Under the pieces are notes generated by a model. The model was not told where the DNA came from and made no database searches. It saw nothing but the letters and a program-made list of their open reading frames with translations. From contig JAODUO010000487.1 of NCBI GenBank assembly GCA_025642075.2, positions 190,001 through 254,000 on the forward strand: 64,000 bases of DNA, written 5' to 3'. This document shows, one piece after another, positions 14,511-29,700 of this stretch. Numbering within the stretch: position 1 is the stretch's first letter; each line of letters begins with the position of its first letter. Position numbers and translations under genes: made by a program. Source of the stretch: Ridgeia piscesae (lineage: Eukaryota; Annelida; Polychaeta; Sabellida; Siboglinidae).

Positions 14511-15313
14511 CACAACATGTAGCACCAGAGCATGTAGCACCATAACATGTAGCACCATAACATATAGCACCATAACATGTAGCACCATAACATGTATAGC
14601 GCCATAACATGTAGCACCATAACATATATAGCACCATAACATGTAGCACCAAAAGATGCAGCACCATAGCATGTAACACCATAACATATAGCACCATACC
14701 ATGTAGCACCATAACATGTATAGCGCCATAGCATGTATCACCATAACATGTAGCACCATAACATGTAGCACCATAACATGTAGCACCATAGCTTGTAGCA
14801 CCATAACATGTAGCACCATAACATATATAGCACCATAACATGTAGCACCATAGCATGTAGCACCATAGCATGTAGCACCATAACATGTACCACCATAGCA
14901 TGTAGCACCATAGCATGTAGCACCATAACATGTAGCACCATAACATGTACCACCATAACATGTACCACCATAGCATGTAGCACCATAGCATGTAGCACCA
15001 TAACATGTAGCACCATAACATGTACCACCATAACATGTAACACCATAACATGTAACATCATAACGTGTAGCACCATAACATGTACCACCATAGCATGTAA
15101 CACCATAACATGTAACATCATAACGTGTAGCACCATAACATGTAACACCATAACATGTAACATCATAACGTGTAGCACCATAACATGTAACACCATAACA
15201 TGTAACACCATAACATGTACCACCATAGCATGTAGCACCATAGCATGTAGCACCATAACATGTACCACCATAGCATGTAACATCATAACGTGTAGCACCA
15301 TAGCATGTAACAC
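14511..15313. repeat. 15-bp minisatellite, over 50 copies
   Basis: Unit caccataacatgtag, with common variants caccatagcatgtag, caccataacatgtac and catcataacgtgtag. The 5-residue frames (CYGAT, MVLHV, LWCYM) are artefacts. Variants in the 3' part occur in a repeated order (see findings). Confidence 0.95.
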
Positions 15314-16713
15314 ATAGTGTGTAGCAACACTGAGTTCATATCACAGCTATACAGTACCCGGCGTTATGCACACAATCGTACATGATAATGGTGGTTATTT
15401 TGACCTGTTGGTTGTATAGCATAACTGGCGTTTCTCTATAGACAAAGTCATCGTTACTTGTCAACTTTGCGGTCTATGCCTTCATGATAGCTATGTCATC
15501 GGTAGACCGCCGTAACGAATATATTGTATAATTGCATGTGACCCCTAATTGATTGACAATAATATGAGCTGAGTAGAATACGTTTATGGATACGAACCGA
15601 TATTACCGGTGCGATCCAGTGTGTTACACCAACGTCCTCGGCGGTGACACAGGGTTAGTTACATGCAGAGGCGGGAAAGACGAGGTACCGAGGCCCAGTA
15701 TCAAGTCTGGACTTTGAGTCCAAGGCATAGCTATATTTGTTGTCCATTTTAAACGACTTTTTCAATTTTTAAAATATTTTTTAAAGGAATTAATTATACA
15801 ACGTTGAAATCTTTCCACGACTCTACCTCTGCCTGATAACGGCAGTGCAGAACGTATCTTTACGCATATGAAACGGACCAAGAATGATTTATGGTCAATA
15901 ACGGGTCAGAACATGACGAACGTCCATTCACTTACATCAACAAAGTGCGATGTTCTGAAGAATTTGTCTGTGGACAGTCCGGACATGTTATTAAATTGTC
16001 CTGCACATGTTTACCTTAATTTGGTATTACCAGTTCACATTTTTGACCATTTGAGTGGGGCCCAGGTTGCACGGGGCTCTGGAATGTGTTTGGCCCGGAA
16101 ATGTCTCGTCAGCATGGCCGACGGGAGCTAAAGGCCCTGGAATGACTGTTATCTTCATTTGTAGGGCCATGGACCTCTATACTCTGGAATGGTTTTGTCT
16201 CTCCTAAATGGGGCCGCGAATTATGGAATTAAATTTTTCACCTGAGTTATCACCCTGTAGCTGTGGACCCTTGACAAATATCATAGGCCTACTCTTACCA
16301 GTTGTTTAGGATTGTGTTGATAATTGTTTTTTATTTCACTTAAATGGAGCCCTGGGGTTTCTGGTAGTTGCGCACGTGCCCCAGTTGGTACTTGTGTATT
16401 GGGAAACAGGCGTCTCCTGGCATGCAGGGGCGGATACGCCGGTGGTAAATTCGCAACATTGAAATTGACGCAATGACACGACACTGGCAGGAAGTTGTGC
16501 ACTGCGCAGCTGCGGGATGACGTACAATTGTGGATGACGTCTGTTTTACGTAACGACCGAAGTAGACGTGGGTCCACGGCGGAATTTTTTTCTTCATCTC
16601 CTTATTAATGTCACTATTATTGTTGGTTGTTGCAGAAGTGGGATTTTAACTCCCCTGTTTTGGGGCTTGGCGCTTCAGGTCCACATCACACCATGACACA
16701 TGCACACATCACA

Positions 16714-16757
<44 letters not shown>

Positions 16758-19087
16758 CATACAAACGCCGTACTAATCACAACAAAATATACGCAAGCTT
16801 CAATCTATGTAAATTGTATTCGCAACATTTTATTTGGCAACACATGCAGCCATCAAAGCAAACAATGCGATTTCCGACCACAGCATTGTTGACACACCAC
16901 GGACACTTGTGTCCGGTCTGTGACTGCCGTCCACTTCTGCCAACTTAGGCACCTCCGAACCGTCCTGGGCTCAATTCTTAAAATATTGGACTTTGCTTGT
17001 AATTGACACGGATTCAGCACACGTTGTCCTATCATCCTGTCCACATAAACAGCCCGGAGGTGAGCACCTTAGTAATTGAATAAATAAAACGTTCCCATCA
17101 TTTAGTTACTCACCCGCACCAAAATCACCACACATAAATATACAAGCGCTGTTAAATGCACGCAGAAGCCATAATGTGCAACAATGGAGCCTGAACTTAT
17201 TGACATCAAATCACACACTTGATTACAATTACTGCAATTAACAACTTGAAGCATCTGAAAGTTACGTAGCAGCAGAAACACCTGCTTTTGAACATTTCAT
17301 TATCAACGTTTATAGATTGCCAGTATTAATATTCATCCAGAGTTGAAAAACAAAACATTAACTTAACAGTGAGCAGAAGTGAAACTGCAGCGGGCCGGTG
17401 GCACGCAGGTAATGTTTTAATACGTGGGGACACTTCATAACTCAAGATGTTCCCAACAATTTTGTTTTATTTGTACCTTTATCATGCAACTACTTCTAAC
17501 GTCGCAAAAGCAAAAATACTAAATCAAGCTATGTCCTACAAACCGTGCTCACCAGCAACTCTGGGACTGACGCGTGATAACAAAACTGACTCCAGCTACT
17601 CATAACTTCAGTCCTCCTGTAATATTTCTTAAATAGAAAGTAAATATCACTGTTCATAAAATTATAAATCTACCTTATGCTCGACCCATTCCACTGCTAG
17701 TGTTGTGGAAGGGCAAACTCTCCAGTTGTCATCAGAGTCTCCAAGAATACACTATATTTAACAGTTCATGCAAAACGTACATATATCACCAACATATTAT
17801 AATATTGCATGCAGACAAATCTGCAACTTTCACTCGGATGTTTAAATTCTGACTCGTGGAACTATCTAAAACCTAGCCAGGTAGAGGTTTCATTTGTAAC
17901 ATGCCTACAAATGCAACAGTAACACCACACAGTCAACGTAGACATATGTCAATTATAATATGTGTATACACATACATATATACATACACATTACATGTAT
18001 GTATAGATAGAATTTCTCAAAAGCACATAACCAAGTTGTCAACATTTTTACCACAATAGGCTAAGTAATATTTATGAGAAAATATTTGATAAGATCTGCC
18101 ATTCTACTGCAGACAAGGCACAACAGTTGGTGTGAATAACACCTTGCGTGATAAATATGCAGAGTTATCCCATTGTATCAGATCTGCACAACTGGTTTGT
18201 TTCTCTACCCCTAGTGCGCAAACCATGAGAATGATCTATCTTAATGCATCTGCATAGCATAATTCTGTAGGTGGACACTTAAACTTGCTCTAATTAGGTG
18301 GAAGTGTTGACTCCATTCTCAAGATGACCCACTGTGTACCTAGTCACATGATGCACCGCAGTAGCCCCATTGACATAAGTACCCCATTGGTTTGTTTCAC
18401 CCGTCTAACAGGCTACATAAATTAACTTTAACCTTGATTTAACTAGTGAATGAAAATTCTGGCATTCATAAATATATCAATTATCATTTTACCACGTCTA
18501 TCAATTGCCAAATTACTTCACCCCATTGCACACATCATAAAGCAGGGTTCCAGTAATCACTCAGTTTGGGGGTAGGTTAATATCTTACGTTCACAGTGAG
18601 TTCACCTGCCACCACCTCTCAGTGGCCCAGGATGGTTAGAAACTGTTCACACAAGCAGAATAAACATGACTATTCTAACTATCACTGCAGCATCTCAGCT
18701 CAGGTGGTTTACCCTCAGGTGGTTTACCCCTCAGGTGGTTTACCCCTCAGGTAACACATGTATCAGAATAACGCATGCACGTACACTCTAGACTAAGTAG
18801 TATGGAGTACATAATCCACTGAACAATATCGCAGAGTAGAGTAAAACTGAATGATGTCTGATGTCATGAGAATGTACGAGAGAGAATGACAATGTAAGTT
18901 TGCACGATGACTTGAGGATGACGGTGAGTGGGAAATAAACAATGACAATGTAAGTGAGGAAGCTGATTCGACGAGAGTGAGACAGCTCCTCGTGCTCCAC
19001 CAGAGGGCAGGGCAATCGGCGCACACCAACATCTCGGGTTTCGGTCATCGCTCGCTGCAACACATTTTTGGTGTGACAGTGGCGCCC
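15314..19087. other. No gene recognised; probably includes the LASP 3' UTR
   Basis: LASP ends at 19088 on the minus strand, so its 3' UTR must run leftward into this stretch. AATAAA on the minus strand occurs at about 17466 and 16831; either could be used. An (ACGC)n microsatellite is at 16711-16757 and three 17-18-bp copies of caggtggtttacccct at 18699-18751. No other coding signal. Confidence 0.45.
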
Positions 19088-19267
19088 TCACTGGACACGC
19101 TCGACGTAATTGGCTGGCAGCATTCCACGCTTGTTAGTGCGTTGGATTGTTCCAAACATCCAGCCCTCATCGATTGGCTGACAGTTGATGACCATGTCAC
19201 CTTCCTGGAAGCTCACCTCATCATTGTCCTGCGCATCGTAGTCGTACATGGCCTGGTACATGATTTG
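19088..19267 (-). CDS. LASP1: LASP exon 10 (SH3 domain and stop)
   Basis: Fifty-nine codons and TGA. The exon begins [20 protein letters not shown] after a GTTTCAG acceptor and ends [11 protein letters not shown]. All SH3 landmarks are present: the ALYDY-like motif (AMYDYDA), the acidic RT loop, the Trp of EGWMFG and the PxxY of LPANYV. In LASP1 this domain binds proline-rich partners such as zyxin and palladin. The closest family match is the SH3 of LASP1 and nebulette (human ends [10 protein letters not shown]). Confidence 0.97.
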   Translation of the reverse strand, partial: QIMYQAMYDYDAQDNDEVSFQEGDMVINCQPIDEGWMFGTIQRTNKRGMLPANYVERVQ

Positions 19268-21178
19268 CTGAAACACGGCCAACACAGCACATGTTGAAAT
19301 ATAGCAGACTCAAGCAACTTTACACTAATACAATTACTCAAATCTACACTTGTCCTGCAGATAAGTAGAATATAAGCAGGACTGTGCATTATTTCACAGA
19401 AACACCCACTGGATTCTTTGAGAATTACCAACATAAATTACCAAAACAAATTATATTTCTAAAAGACTAGAATATACATATTTATAATTATAGACATAGG
19501 TAGATTAGGATATGTGGGAAGTTGCGACCAAATTCCACCTGTTGTGTAAGTTTATGGTAAAGTGCTAGTGACAGTGGGTGCATGCTGTCTCAACCACCAT
19601 GTTGGATACTGCCAATAGACAGTGGCGCCACCTAACAGTCTGCCTAATCGCTTGTGTGGTTTCAGTGTTCAAGAAGCTTAATGACTAATAGCCCCTGAAG
19701 TTAAGTCTGTTACATCTGATATTTTCTTAAACTTCATAAATAACTTGTTGATAGTTTTTATTGTCTAGACGAGGAAGAGAAATTCACTGTCATTTTGTCT
19801 AGAATGTAGTGAGTGCAGTGAGTGTACTGTAGTGAATGCTGTGGGTGGAGTGAATACAACTGTACAGTGAATACAGTGAATGCAGTGAGTGTAATGAATG
19901 CAGTGACTGTGGTGATACTGACCGGGCCTGAGCCAGGTCTACGACCGGAGCCAGCATTGGCTGATGTACGGTTCCTCTCTGGAGAACAAACAGAAGTAGG
20001 CATTAAAGCAGATCCCAGACACTGCAGGCAAATTGTCAGACTGGCAATTACCCATGGGTACACACATACATATGTACATACATACATACATACATAGGTA
20101 TGTACAACATACATACATACATCCATACATAGGTATGTACACACATATGTATATTTTATGTCAACCTTAAGATGTGAAAAGATATTCAAACAATAAAAGA
20201 TATTTGTTGTAGTTAAACTGCAGTCAACAAATAATGAACACAAACAAGTGCAGGATATGGCAACCAAACTGTACCTATTCATTTGTTATAATAAGCTAGC
20301 CTTGAACTAGATAACTGTATCAGATAAACTGTACACCACCAAAAGTATCAATATGGTTATTTTTCTACAAACATTTATGGTAATTATGAGAATAACTAAT
20401 GTCTGACAAAACCATGACATAACAATGTTTTAAGATTAAAGATGAACTGAAACACGCTGTAGGAAATAATTCGGATATTGCAACTTATATTTACAATAAT
20501 TTAACCACACTGGTTTTGTTAAACTATTATTGGACTACATTTGAAACACCACTAAGAGAGATGTTCTTGCTAGCCAGGAAGTGTTAGCTTGTGTAGTGTG
20601 AGCAAGGTGTTGATTATTGACTGTAATTAGTTGACAGTCGTGCTGCTTGTGACAGACTGACAGGTGAAGTTGACAGAGGCTACAGTGCAGTGTACAACAG
20701 TCCAACTACGACAAGACAACACATAGAAGACAAAACAGCAATAGAAGCATTAAAGCTAGTTTTACCAAATTAAATTACACGCAATATGTATTTCAAATAT
20801 TCTTGTTGATATAATGTCTTACCAATTACTGTATTAATGATCAATTTAGAAAAGTGCCACAAGAAAAGTGACAAGAACTACTTATAGTTGCATTATAAAC
20901 ATTAGTGTGTGTACATCGTAATGGCAGAGAAAAAGTACTGCATCAAAGGTGCTTGCTGTCCTCGTGAAGTAATGACTGCTCCCTCTCACACCGCCACCAG
21001 TTCTACCACCAAACTTGACACCAGGTCTCGGTCAAGCTCCCTGCCCTGGGCTGCTATCCCAAAGTTGCCCTACCAGGGGCTGTTAAGACAATATTGAGGT
21101 GCAACTCATCCATTTCTTGTGCCGTTCTGTTAGCATGTTCCAGAGATGTTCAACTTAAGAGGAATTAACTCATCTGAT

Positions 21179-21221
<43 letters not shown>

Positions 21222-23731
21222 TTCTACTTTCCAAGCTTCTTCCACATAAAACCAATGTCATGAATTGATTGAAACAGCACATGCTGCAAAAGGATTAAAA
21301 TATCTAAATGCAATTATTAATTCTACACAATTTATAACTGCATTTAGTAGACTTTAGAAGAAAACACTGTTTGCAGACAGGCTAACTCCTCCGAGACAGA
21401 ACCTCTCTGGAAGGACCGAGGTGCACGCTAAATGTGACTACATCAAGGTGAGGCGAAGTAAAAAAGATTAAGTGGTGCCACCTTCTGGATGTTGTACCAT
21501 CAGTGAGAGGGGTTGGTTGATAGGGACCAATGGTCCCTTGGGTTGGTCCACATCTTCTGTTCATAACAACAACAATGACATGAGAGGACCTCCATGGGGC
21601 AGGTCACCAAATCCTTGAAAACACCTCAAAGACCATATGCAACCTTTGCATAAATCTCATATATTTTATGGGTAAGTAAACAACCTTTGCTTATATTTAA
21701 TCACAGTATTAACAACTTCTATTAAGTCGTTAAATGGGGAAAATGTAAAAGATAGTTATTAAAACTGCTGATAGCAGGCTTGCTATTTTTGTGAAACTGC
21801 ATGTGTGACATCATTTTTGTGACACATTTGCTTTACAGCGATCTAGATCGGCAGCTCACAACTTTTTAGTTTGTTTTTCGCAAGATTTAGGTCTTACAAA
21901 AGTAAGAAAGAACAAATCAACAATTGGTTTATGAATACCAACAATAGCACCTACTAATGTTACTTTGGATGGCAAAAACAAATCTATTCAAGATATACCA
22001 GATTCACACTGCATTAAACATACCCCATAGATCCCAGGGTGAACACAAATTTGGCAAGAATATAACTGTATTCTTGTTGACTCTGGTTTAGGTTTAACTT
22101 GTACCCTGGGGTACTATAACATTTAAAAAATTTGCTTTTTCTGATTTTTTTATTTATAAATCGGAAACATAATTATGCAAAGCCTCATTAATTCATTGTT
22201 TGAGTGAATTGAGTAGATCATAGTCGCCAATAGTTGACTGACTGAACAACTTTCTGCTGATCAGTCAGCTCGGACTACCTGATAGAAATTAAATTTAGGA
22301 GCATACTTATGAAGAATATATATATTGTATTACTTTACCACATTAGTTTACCTAAATAAATATGAGCATGTATGTTATTTTGCTGACTGTCGATCTGTAC
22401 AAATACACTATTGACAATCTACCTGGCCTTGGCTTTGCACAGACTGAGCAGTTTGTTTTGAAGTGCAGTACACAAAATACCTCTCAATTTACTTGAAAAA
22501 CTCATACATACTGCAGTGTATTAATGTTATAAAATAACTAAACTTCCTCATACCTCTGCACGGTGACACATTAGCGTGTGACATGTTACACAAGTGCTGG
22601 TCCTGTGACACATTAGTGTGTGACAAGTTACACAAGTTACAGGAGTGTGGTCCTGTGACACATTAGCGTGTGACAAGTTACACAAGTGCTGGTCCTGTGA
22701 CACATTAGCGTGTGACAAGTTACACAAGTTACACAAGTGCTGGTCCTGTGACACATTAGCATGTGACAAGTTACACAAGTTACACGAGTGTGGTCCTGTG
22801 ACACATTAGCGTGTGACAAGTTACACGAGTGCTGGTCCTGTGACACATTAGCGTGTGACAAGTTACACAAGTTACACGAGTGCTGGTCCTGGGCTATGCA
22901 TTGTACATTTGCTATTAATAGACCGGGTAGACTTCCTCAAGGATCACCCTTTTGTATGTGGTCCTAACGTGTGGGTGTATTAACTTAAGGTGTCGTTATG
23001 TGTTGAGTGCATGGTCCTAAAGTGTTGTTATATGTGGGTGTATGGTCCTGTATGGTCCTAATACCTGGCTATATGTGGGTGTATGGTCCTACTCCTACCT
23101 AACCATTGTGCCATTTTGACATCACAGTGCCACATTTACATACATGTACAGTCTGTATTCATAGGCAAAAAACCAACATTTATCATTTCAACTGACACAG
23201 GAACCAGGTACAAAAATATAACCTGAAACATGACTTCAGACATTGACTGACCTTGACCTCGACCTTGACCCCGTGGCTCTGGCACTGTCTCCTCCCACTC
23301 GTGGTGCTGGTCCCCAGGTTTTGGGGCGTAGCCCTGACTGAGGGAGCCAAACCTGTCATTGACGGGGTCGTAGTCCGCTATAGACCCGATATTTCTTGGA
23401 GGGTTCTGCTCAACTGAAGCACCGCACACACCAACATTAACACGTCATGTGACTGCAGTGACCATGGCAACTGTCAGTTGTCATAGTACATTTTTTATGA
23501 ATTTAGTTAGACATAACTTTTCGGATGTATTGAATACTACTGAGAAGTGTATTATTACTGAGAAGTGTATTGTTACACTTCAGTGTGCATGTTATGGTTG
23601 GTCAAGAAATATGTAGCTTCCTACAAACATAGAGGAAGTTATTAAACATAAAAGTAAAATTATGGATTTATTAGACTATTAGAAATAAATTAGATTATAA
23701 AATGTATTATATATGTACACACAGATATATA

Positions 23732-23797
<66 letters not shown>

Positions 23798-26700
23798 TCA
23801 TTCCACAGAACAAAAGAAGAAAGCATGCCAGATGAAAACAACATGTGTTACACAACACTCTACCAAAATGAAATCCACCTGAAAACTGGCCACTGACATC
23901 ATGGTATTTACACAGACAGACAGACAAGACAGACAGACAGACAGACACAGGAGTAGACTGCCAGTGAAGAGTGACACAGACGTAAGACGTGACACGTGCT
24001 GTGTGCTCTGGGCCCCGCTGCGTTACCTTTGCCTTCAGAATTGTACATAGTGGAGGAGCTGGCAGTGCGTGCCTGGTAGGGTGACGGCCGGTACTGGTTG
24101 TCGTCACCATAGTCAGGCGCGGGCTCATGTGCCGAGTATGACGCGGGGTGGTCGCCTAGAGACACACATGCATACGTCGTGTGCAGCAAACAACATGCAT
24201 GAAACGGAAGAGAAACGCGTGACGTGTTAGTGAGACACTCATCCACTGAATGCTGGTTCCTTTGCTCCACAACCGTGAATGTGTGCTCCAACTACCAGCG
24301 TGCGCATGTACAAATGAAGAATGTCTTGCTTTCTTACAAGTATGAGACTTACGAAAATTAGCCAGAATCCATTAAAAATTATTACGTTTTTTTAAGTTAC
24401 TAATTACACCAAAGCCAGTTGTGACACTATCTGCAAAATGCCACTGGTGTGTCACCAACGATGATAACTCCCCATCTTCCCTACCCGTCCTCCTCCCACT
24501 TCCTCCCAGAGTTGAAGGGAGGACCAGGTGTTGGCCACAAGAGCACACTGTGAACATGTCGCCAGGTCCACCAGGGTTCAGTGGTTGTGTCAACAGTCAA
24601 CACCAGTCAGCATCCAACAGGAACACACCAAACAGTGGCTCCCTCTAGTGCACTACGCCACTATCTGTTAACTCACTAGAAGACATTCTGTTAGGTGAAA
24701 GAAAACCGTTATTATTTCAAACTACAAACCGACAATTTGCCTTTAAATGTCACTTGGCACAACATTCCGGCAGAATGTACTTTACTCAAAGTTTACAAAC
24801 CATAACCAGATAAGAATTGCATAAACAAATCAAATCTGGTTATGTCAAAAAACCAAAACCACAAAAATAACACTGCAAGCAAAAGTGACAAATGAATCCC
24901 ATGTTTTCTACTCAAAGTGTTTCTTTTAGTCAGTGATTACTACCACATCGTTTTCACAAAGTTTCAAAAAATTAAGTCAAATGTGAATGTGATAAACTGA
25001 GCAAATGGTTGTCATAATATTTGGACAACAGCCAGGATCCACTGTGTACCATGCCACACATGTTAACAACTCAACAACAACTCAACAACAACCTACCATG
25101 AGTGTGTCCACCTACTGTAAACCACCTCACTTGTTATTTCTTACGCATGCTATTTAAACTTTATAACATAGAGTGTCATCATATTACACTCTATCAAAAA
25201 TGTATGCAAATTAAACTTTTCAAGTGGCAGACAGAAATATAGTTACAGGTGTTATAGGATAGTTTGAGGTATTTTCACCTATTTCACCTAAAACACCAAT
25301 ATAAAATATTTAAGAATAAAAAACCTGAATGTGATTAACCAATACAAAATAGTAATGAAACCTGAATGTGACTAAACCTTCCGATTACTTGTAACATGGT
25401 GATAAACCAGGGGACAGAAAGTTGACTGTCAGTTAATTCTGACACTGTATCATCACAGCAACATAATTATGTCCTGTTTGTGTTTCATTCGTTTTAATAC
25501 TGCACTAAACATACCCAGAATCATTACAGAATGTTCCATACAAAAAGTATTTCATTTTATGTAGTAAGACCGAATGGCCTGTTTCTGTGCCACTTCCAAT
25601 CACAGTTTAAATGTGGGATTGTCAGGCCAGTAATGACAAACACTCACAATTAAACAATAATCAATTTAATGCAGATTACTGGTGCAAATTTGTGTATTAT
25701 TCATTTCAACATATGTGAATTAGCTCATCAATAGATGCACTTTTTTATTTAAATGTATATTATGGATCACAATTTTGCCACATGTAAAACAAGATGTCCG
25801 GTGATTGATCAAATACGAACACCTTCTATTCTCAGGTTTGTATACTACATATAACTACTACTACTGAAAGGTTCTGATTTACAGCAGGTGACACCATCAA
25901 TGTCATGCCAAGATAAACATATGACTACAGACTCTAACCACAACAGTCCCATGTGCAGAGAACACAAGCACTTACCGGCGTGTACTGCAAACAAGTGAAA
26001 CTCACATTTAAAACAGAAAAAATATACAAACAGAAAACAAAAGTAACCTTTGAAATGGGTGTTTGTAAACTAAACATAAGCATTTGGCAATAAACAGAAC
26101 ATAAATAAGAATGAAATGCTTCGTAATGCTGCGCAAAACTTATATTGTTGTACACAAAACTACTGGTACTTTGGTGCACTGGTGAAACAACATTTTTAGA
26201 AGAAAGTTTCAGGAACAGAAAAATGCTGATTTATTACTCTAATAAATTACTCAAAAAAGTTACAAATTAACAGGTTGTATTTTTAGACACCACCTTACAG
26301 AAGGATGGAACTTATTTAATTTAAGAAACCACCTTTACACTGAATGCAGTCTGATAGTACTGAGCAACTGAAGAGCTGAACCAATGCACCATAAACACAA
26401 CTAGTCCGCCCTGCCCCAGGGAGGGTGTGTGATACGCACCTGTGTCGACGAGGTTCCTGCGAGCCTCCATCTCCGCCTGCTTCATGTGGTGGCCCTGGTA
26501 CTCCACCTGGCTGATGATGGACGACAGCTGTTTGTGGCGCAGAGTCTCAGGGTCATCCACAACCTGCAGCTTCTTCCCCTTAATGTTGCTCTCAAAGTCC
26601 TCATGGTACTTCAGCTGTAGGCACGACATGCACAGATTGGTGCCAGAAGTGGGATATTGGTGTCAGAAGTGGGATTCATGCTTAACATCTACACTGTAGC

Positions 26701-29700
26701 AGGAAGCACAATAAGAAACTGGAGAAGTAGCTGCATTCTGCCTGCAACCTGTGCTTTCTGCAAAAGATATTGACAACAAAAGAGTAAACTGACTGACATG
26801 GGGTTTAAATATTGTCACTTTGGATGTCTACAGGGGGATTCAACAGCAAGCAAACACCAAGAACTCCTGACTGAGTGGAACAGTTTGATGACATGAATTC
26901 ACATCATACAGCACCAGACAAGGACGGTTTGATGACATCACTTGGCCTGTCTGCACAGGTGCTGCAAAACTCACTGGAAAAAAACATGACAGAAACAACC
27001 AAATGCTGTGGAACCCTAACAACCACTCAATAGTACGACCACCTCACAAATGTGACTTCTTTTCCTATTTCCAAAGTATGTCCTATTACCACCGACTTCC
27101 TGGACAGTAATTTACGAATGAAGACCTCCTCTAACTAGTTCCATTTGAGCATTAATATTAATACAAAGCCACATTTAGCTAGTTTTACTGCTAAAAGCCA
27201 CTAGCCATGTGAAACATATCTAACTTGTTTCACTGTAGTTGTAATTTTACATTGTTTTCACCAAAGGGAAAACTGTCATTAGCAGGAGGACTTCTTCATG
27301 CTATGTCCTCCACGATAAGCTCGTTAATGTGATGTCCTTATGATGGTCCTTATGATGTACAACGGGCAGTGGCAACTGTAAGTATTAGAAGTGAGACTGC
27401 TGCATACAATGCACTAACAGAAGCAAGAACTGCCTCACAACATCCACAGCCAGTGGAGGCTGACACTGCATCTCTAACAACAGCCATCAGTTGAGGTTAA
27501 TGTTATGACAACATCTGCTAGGCCAGTCACGCTCCAGTGTCTGTGCACTGTGGAGCAGCAAAGATGGGGCTAAGCTAAGAACATTCTCCGACTACTGACA
27601 CAAACAAGTTATGAGATGTCCGTCCCCTTGTTTAACATTTAGAGAACTGCTACAACCCACTGCCAGTACAGCTAATGACAAATGCAATGAAGCAGGTAGT
27701 TACATCATGCCCACACAAGCATCATATTCCTGCAGCAATGCCTCATGCCAACAGCAGTCATTAAATAACAAATAAATAAGCTAACCTTAACATATCAGCA
27801 CAACAAAACAGACCCATGAACAATATGCAGGTACAACAATGTCTTGGCAAACTAAATCTTCCTTCTAACTTCTAAGTCAAGCAGCCAAGAACCACAGGTT
27901 CCACTTCCTAGATGTCCTTAAACAAATGAGGTGACTGCAAGTTCGCAGATGACCCTCCAACCTTGAGCTCCAGAACAAGAATCTTAGACTCTCACTTGGA
28001 CTTAGAACCAAAATTATCATGATGTTATTGCTGTTATTAGTTGTTATTGCTGTTATTGTTGTTATATTAAGACAAGCAAGGCAAGTCCGCTGAAGAGACT
28101 GAACAAAAATGGAACCAGGTGACCAGTGCATCATGGGAAATGTTGCAAACAGCTGCTTATGTCACGATACATATTTACTTAACAGCTGAGACACCTCAGA
28201 AACAGTTGGAGATAAACTAACCAGTACGATGACTGACATAGTATATAACAGTATGGACAGTCTTCAGGCCACAGGAGGGTCTTAACTCAGGATATCTCAG
28301 TGTGTCTCCTAGTGGTCTACAAAGTGCTCTGTGTGTCACAAGACAACCCCATACGTGCCCCCAAGTGTCACAAGACAACCCCTACATGCCACCACGGTGT
28401 CACAAGACAACCCCTACGTGCCACCAAGGTGTCACAAGACAACCCCATACCGGGGACAAGACAACCCTGCCACCAAGTGTCACAAGACAACCCCTACATG
28501 CCACCAGGTGTCACAAGACAACCCCTACGTGCCACCAGGTGTCACAAGACAACCCCTACATGCCACCAGGTGTTACAAGACAACCCCTACGTGCCACCAG
28601 GTGTCACAAGACAACCCCTACGTGCCACCAGGTGTCACAAGACAACCCCTATGTGCCACCAGGTGTCACAAGACAACCCCTACGTGCCACCAGGTGTCAC
28701 AAGACAACCCTTATGTGCCACCAGGTGTCACAAGACAACCCCTATGTGCCACCAGTGAACTCCTACCACACCATCTGTGCACCTTTGGTGGAATCCCTAT
28801 CTTGCACTGCATGACTCAAAATGTGGTGATTTTACCACAATCTCCCATTATGCCAACCCTGAAGTTGAGTGCTTACAAAGTGAACCCAACAGTACTACTA
28901 TAAACTCTCCACTTAACATGTACAACGGCCAGACCCGATGACCCGTGCTTTGTTAATTTGAGACCATTTCCGTTTTCAAGTTAGACCCAAAGATGACAAA
29001 CTATGGGTGAATCACGATGTGGCAACCCACTGTTGGGGAGAAAGAGGGTAACTGAGGAGGGAAAGCGGTGGAAGAACCAAGAGGGAACCCAAGCGAGTAA
29101 GCATGCGGTGACAACGTGACTACAGAGGGCGCTCTACCAGGCTCCGTTGATCCTGCATTTTCAAATTTCGCTGCATTTCGGCATCGTCTACGACTGGAGT
29201 GTATTTGTCCTTCGTTTTCTCAAACTCTTGATGGTAATTTACCTACAAAGCAAACACTTGATACATTGCAGACACGACCAGGGCATTTACCCCAGCAGGC
29301 TGCTGTCTCTGCCCTGAAGGAGAGTGCATTATTACCTGGGTCACAGTTTAATTCACCAACTATTTCTAAATCACTCTTACAAACTGTCTAGGTAGTTCTC
29401 ATATCCATAACTTCAACGATGCAATAATTTTAAGAACATTATAAGTACAAAATAGTATTTATGAGATTGACACTGGAGCTGTTTGTAGATGGTTTGTAAG
29501 TAGACCAACTTGTGTTTTGTGTGTTGTGTGTTGTGTGTTGTGTGTCGTGTGTCGTGTGTCGTGTGTCGTGTGTCGTGTGTCGTGTGTCGTGTGTCGTGTG
29601 TCGTGTGTCGTGTGTCGTGTTGATGAAATGTTTGAGTGGACAGTTCAAACTGGATCTACCCTATCAAGTAGTGGGCAGTAACAATGAAAACAAAGGCCCC

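Noticed and set aside
14424..15313. Four minus-strand open frames of 76-195 codons
   Set aside because: Products of a 15-bp minisatellite (CYGAT, MVLHV), with no unique protein part.
20909..21097. Possible extra LASP exon on the minus strand (Gly-rich reading [16 protein letters not shown])
   Set aside because: The open reading has no acceptor in the right phase; the one good acceptor (taacag near 21085) leads quickly to stops.
22557..22893. CRISPR-like array of regular repeats
   Set aside because: The units are contiguous direct repeats with no unique spacers, and this is an animal genome.
28300..28903. Three overlapping open frames of 152-190 codons
   Set aside because: They come from a 31-bp minisatellite within LASP intron 5.
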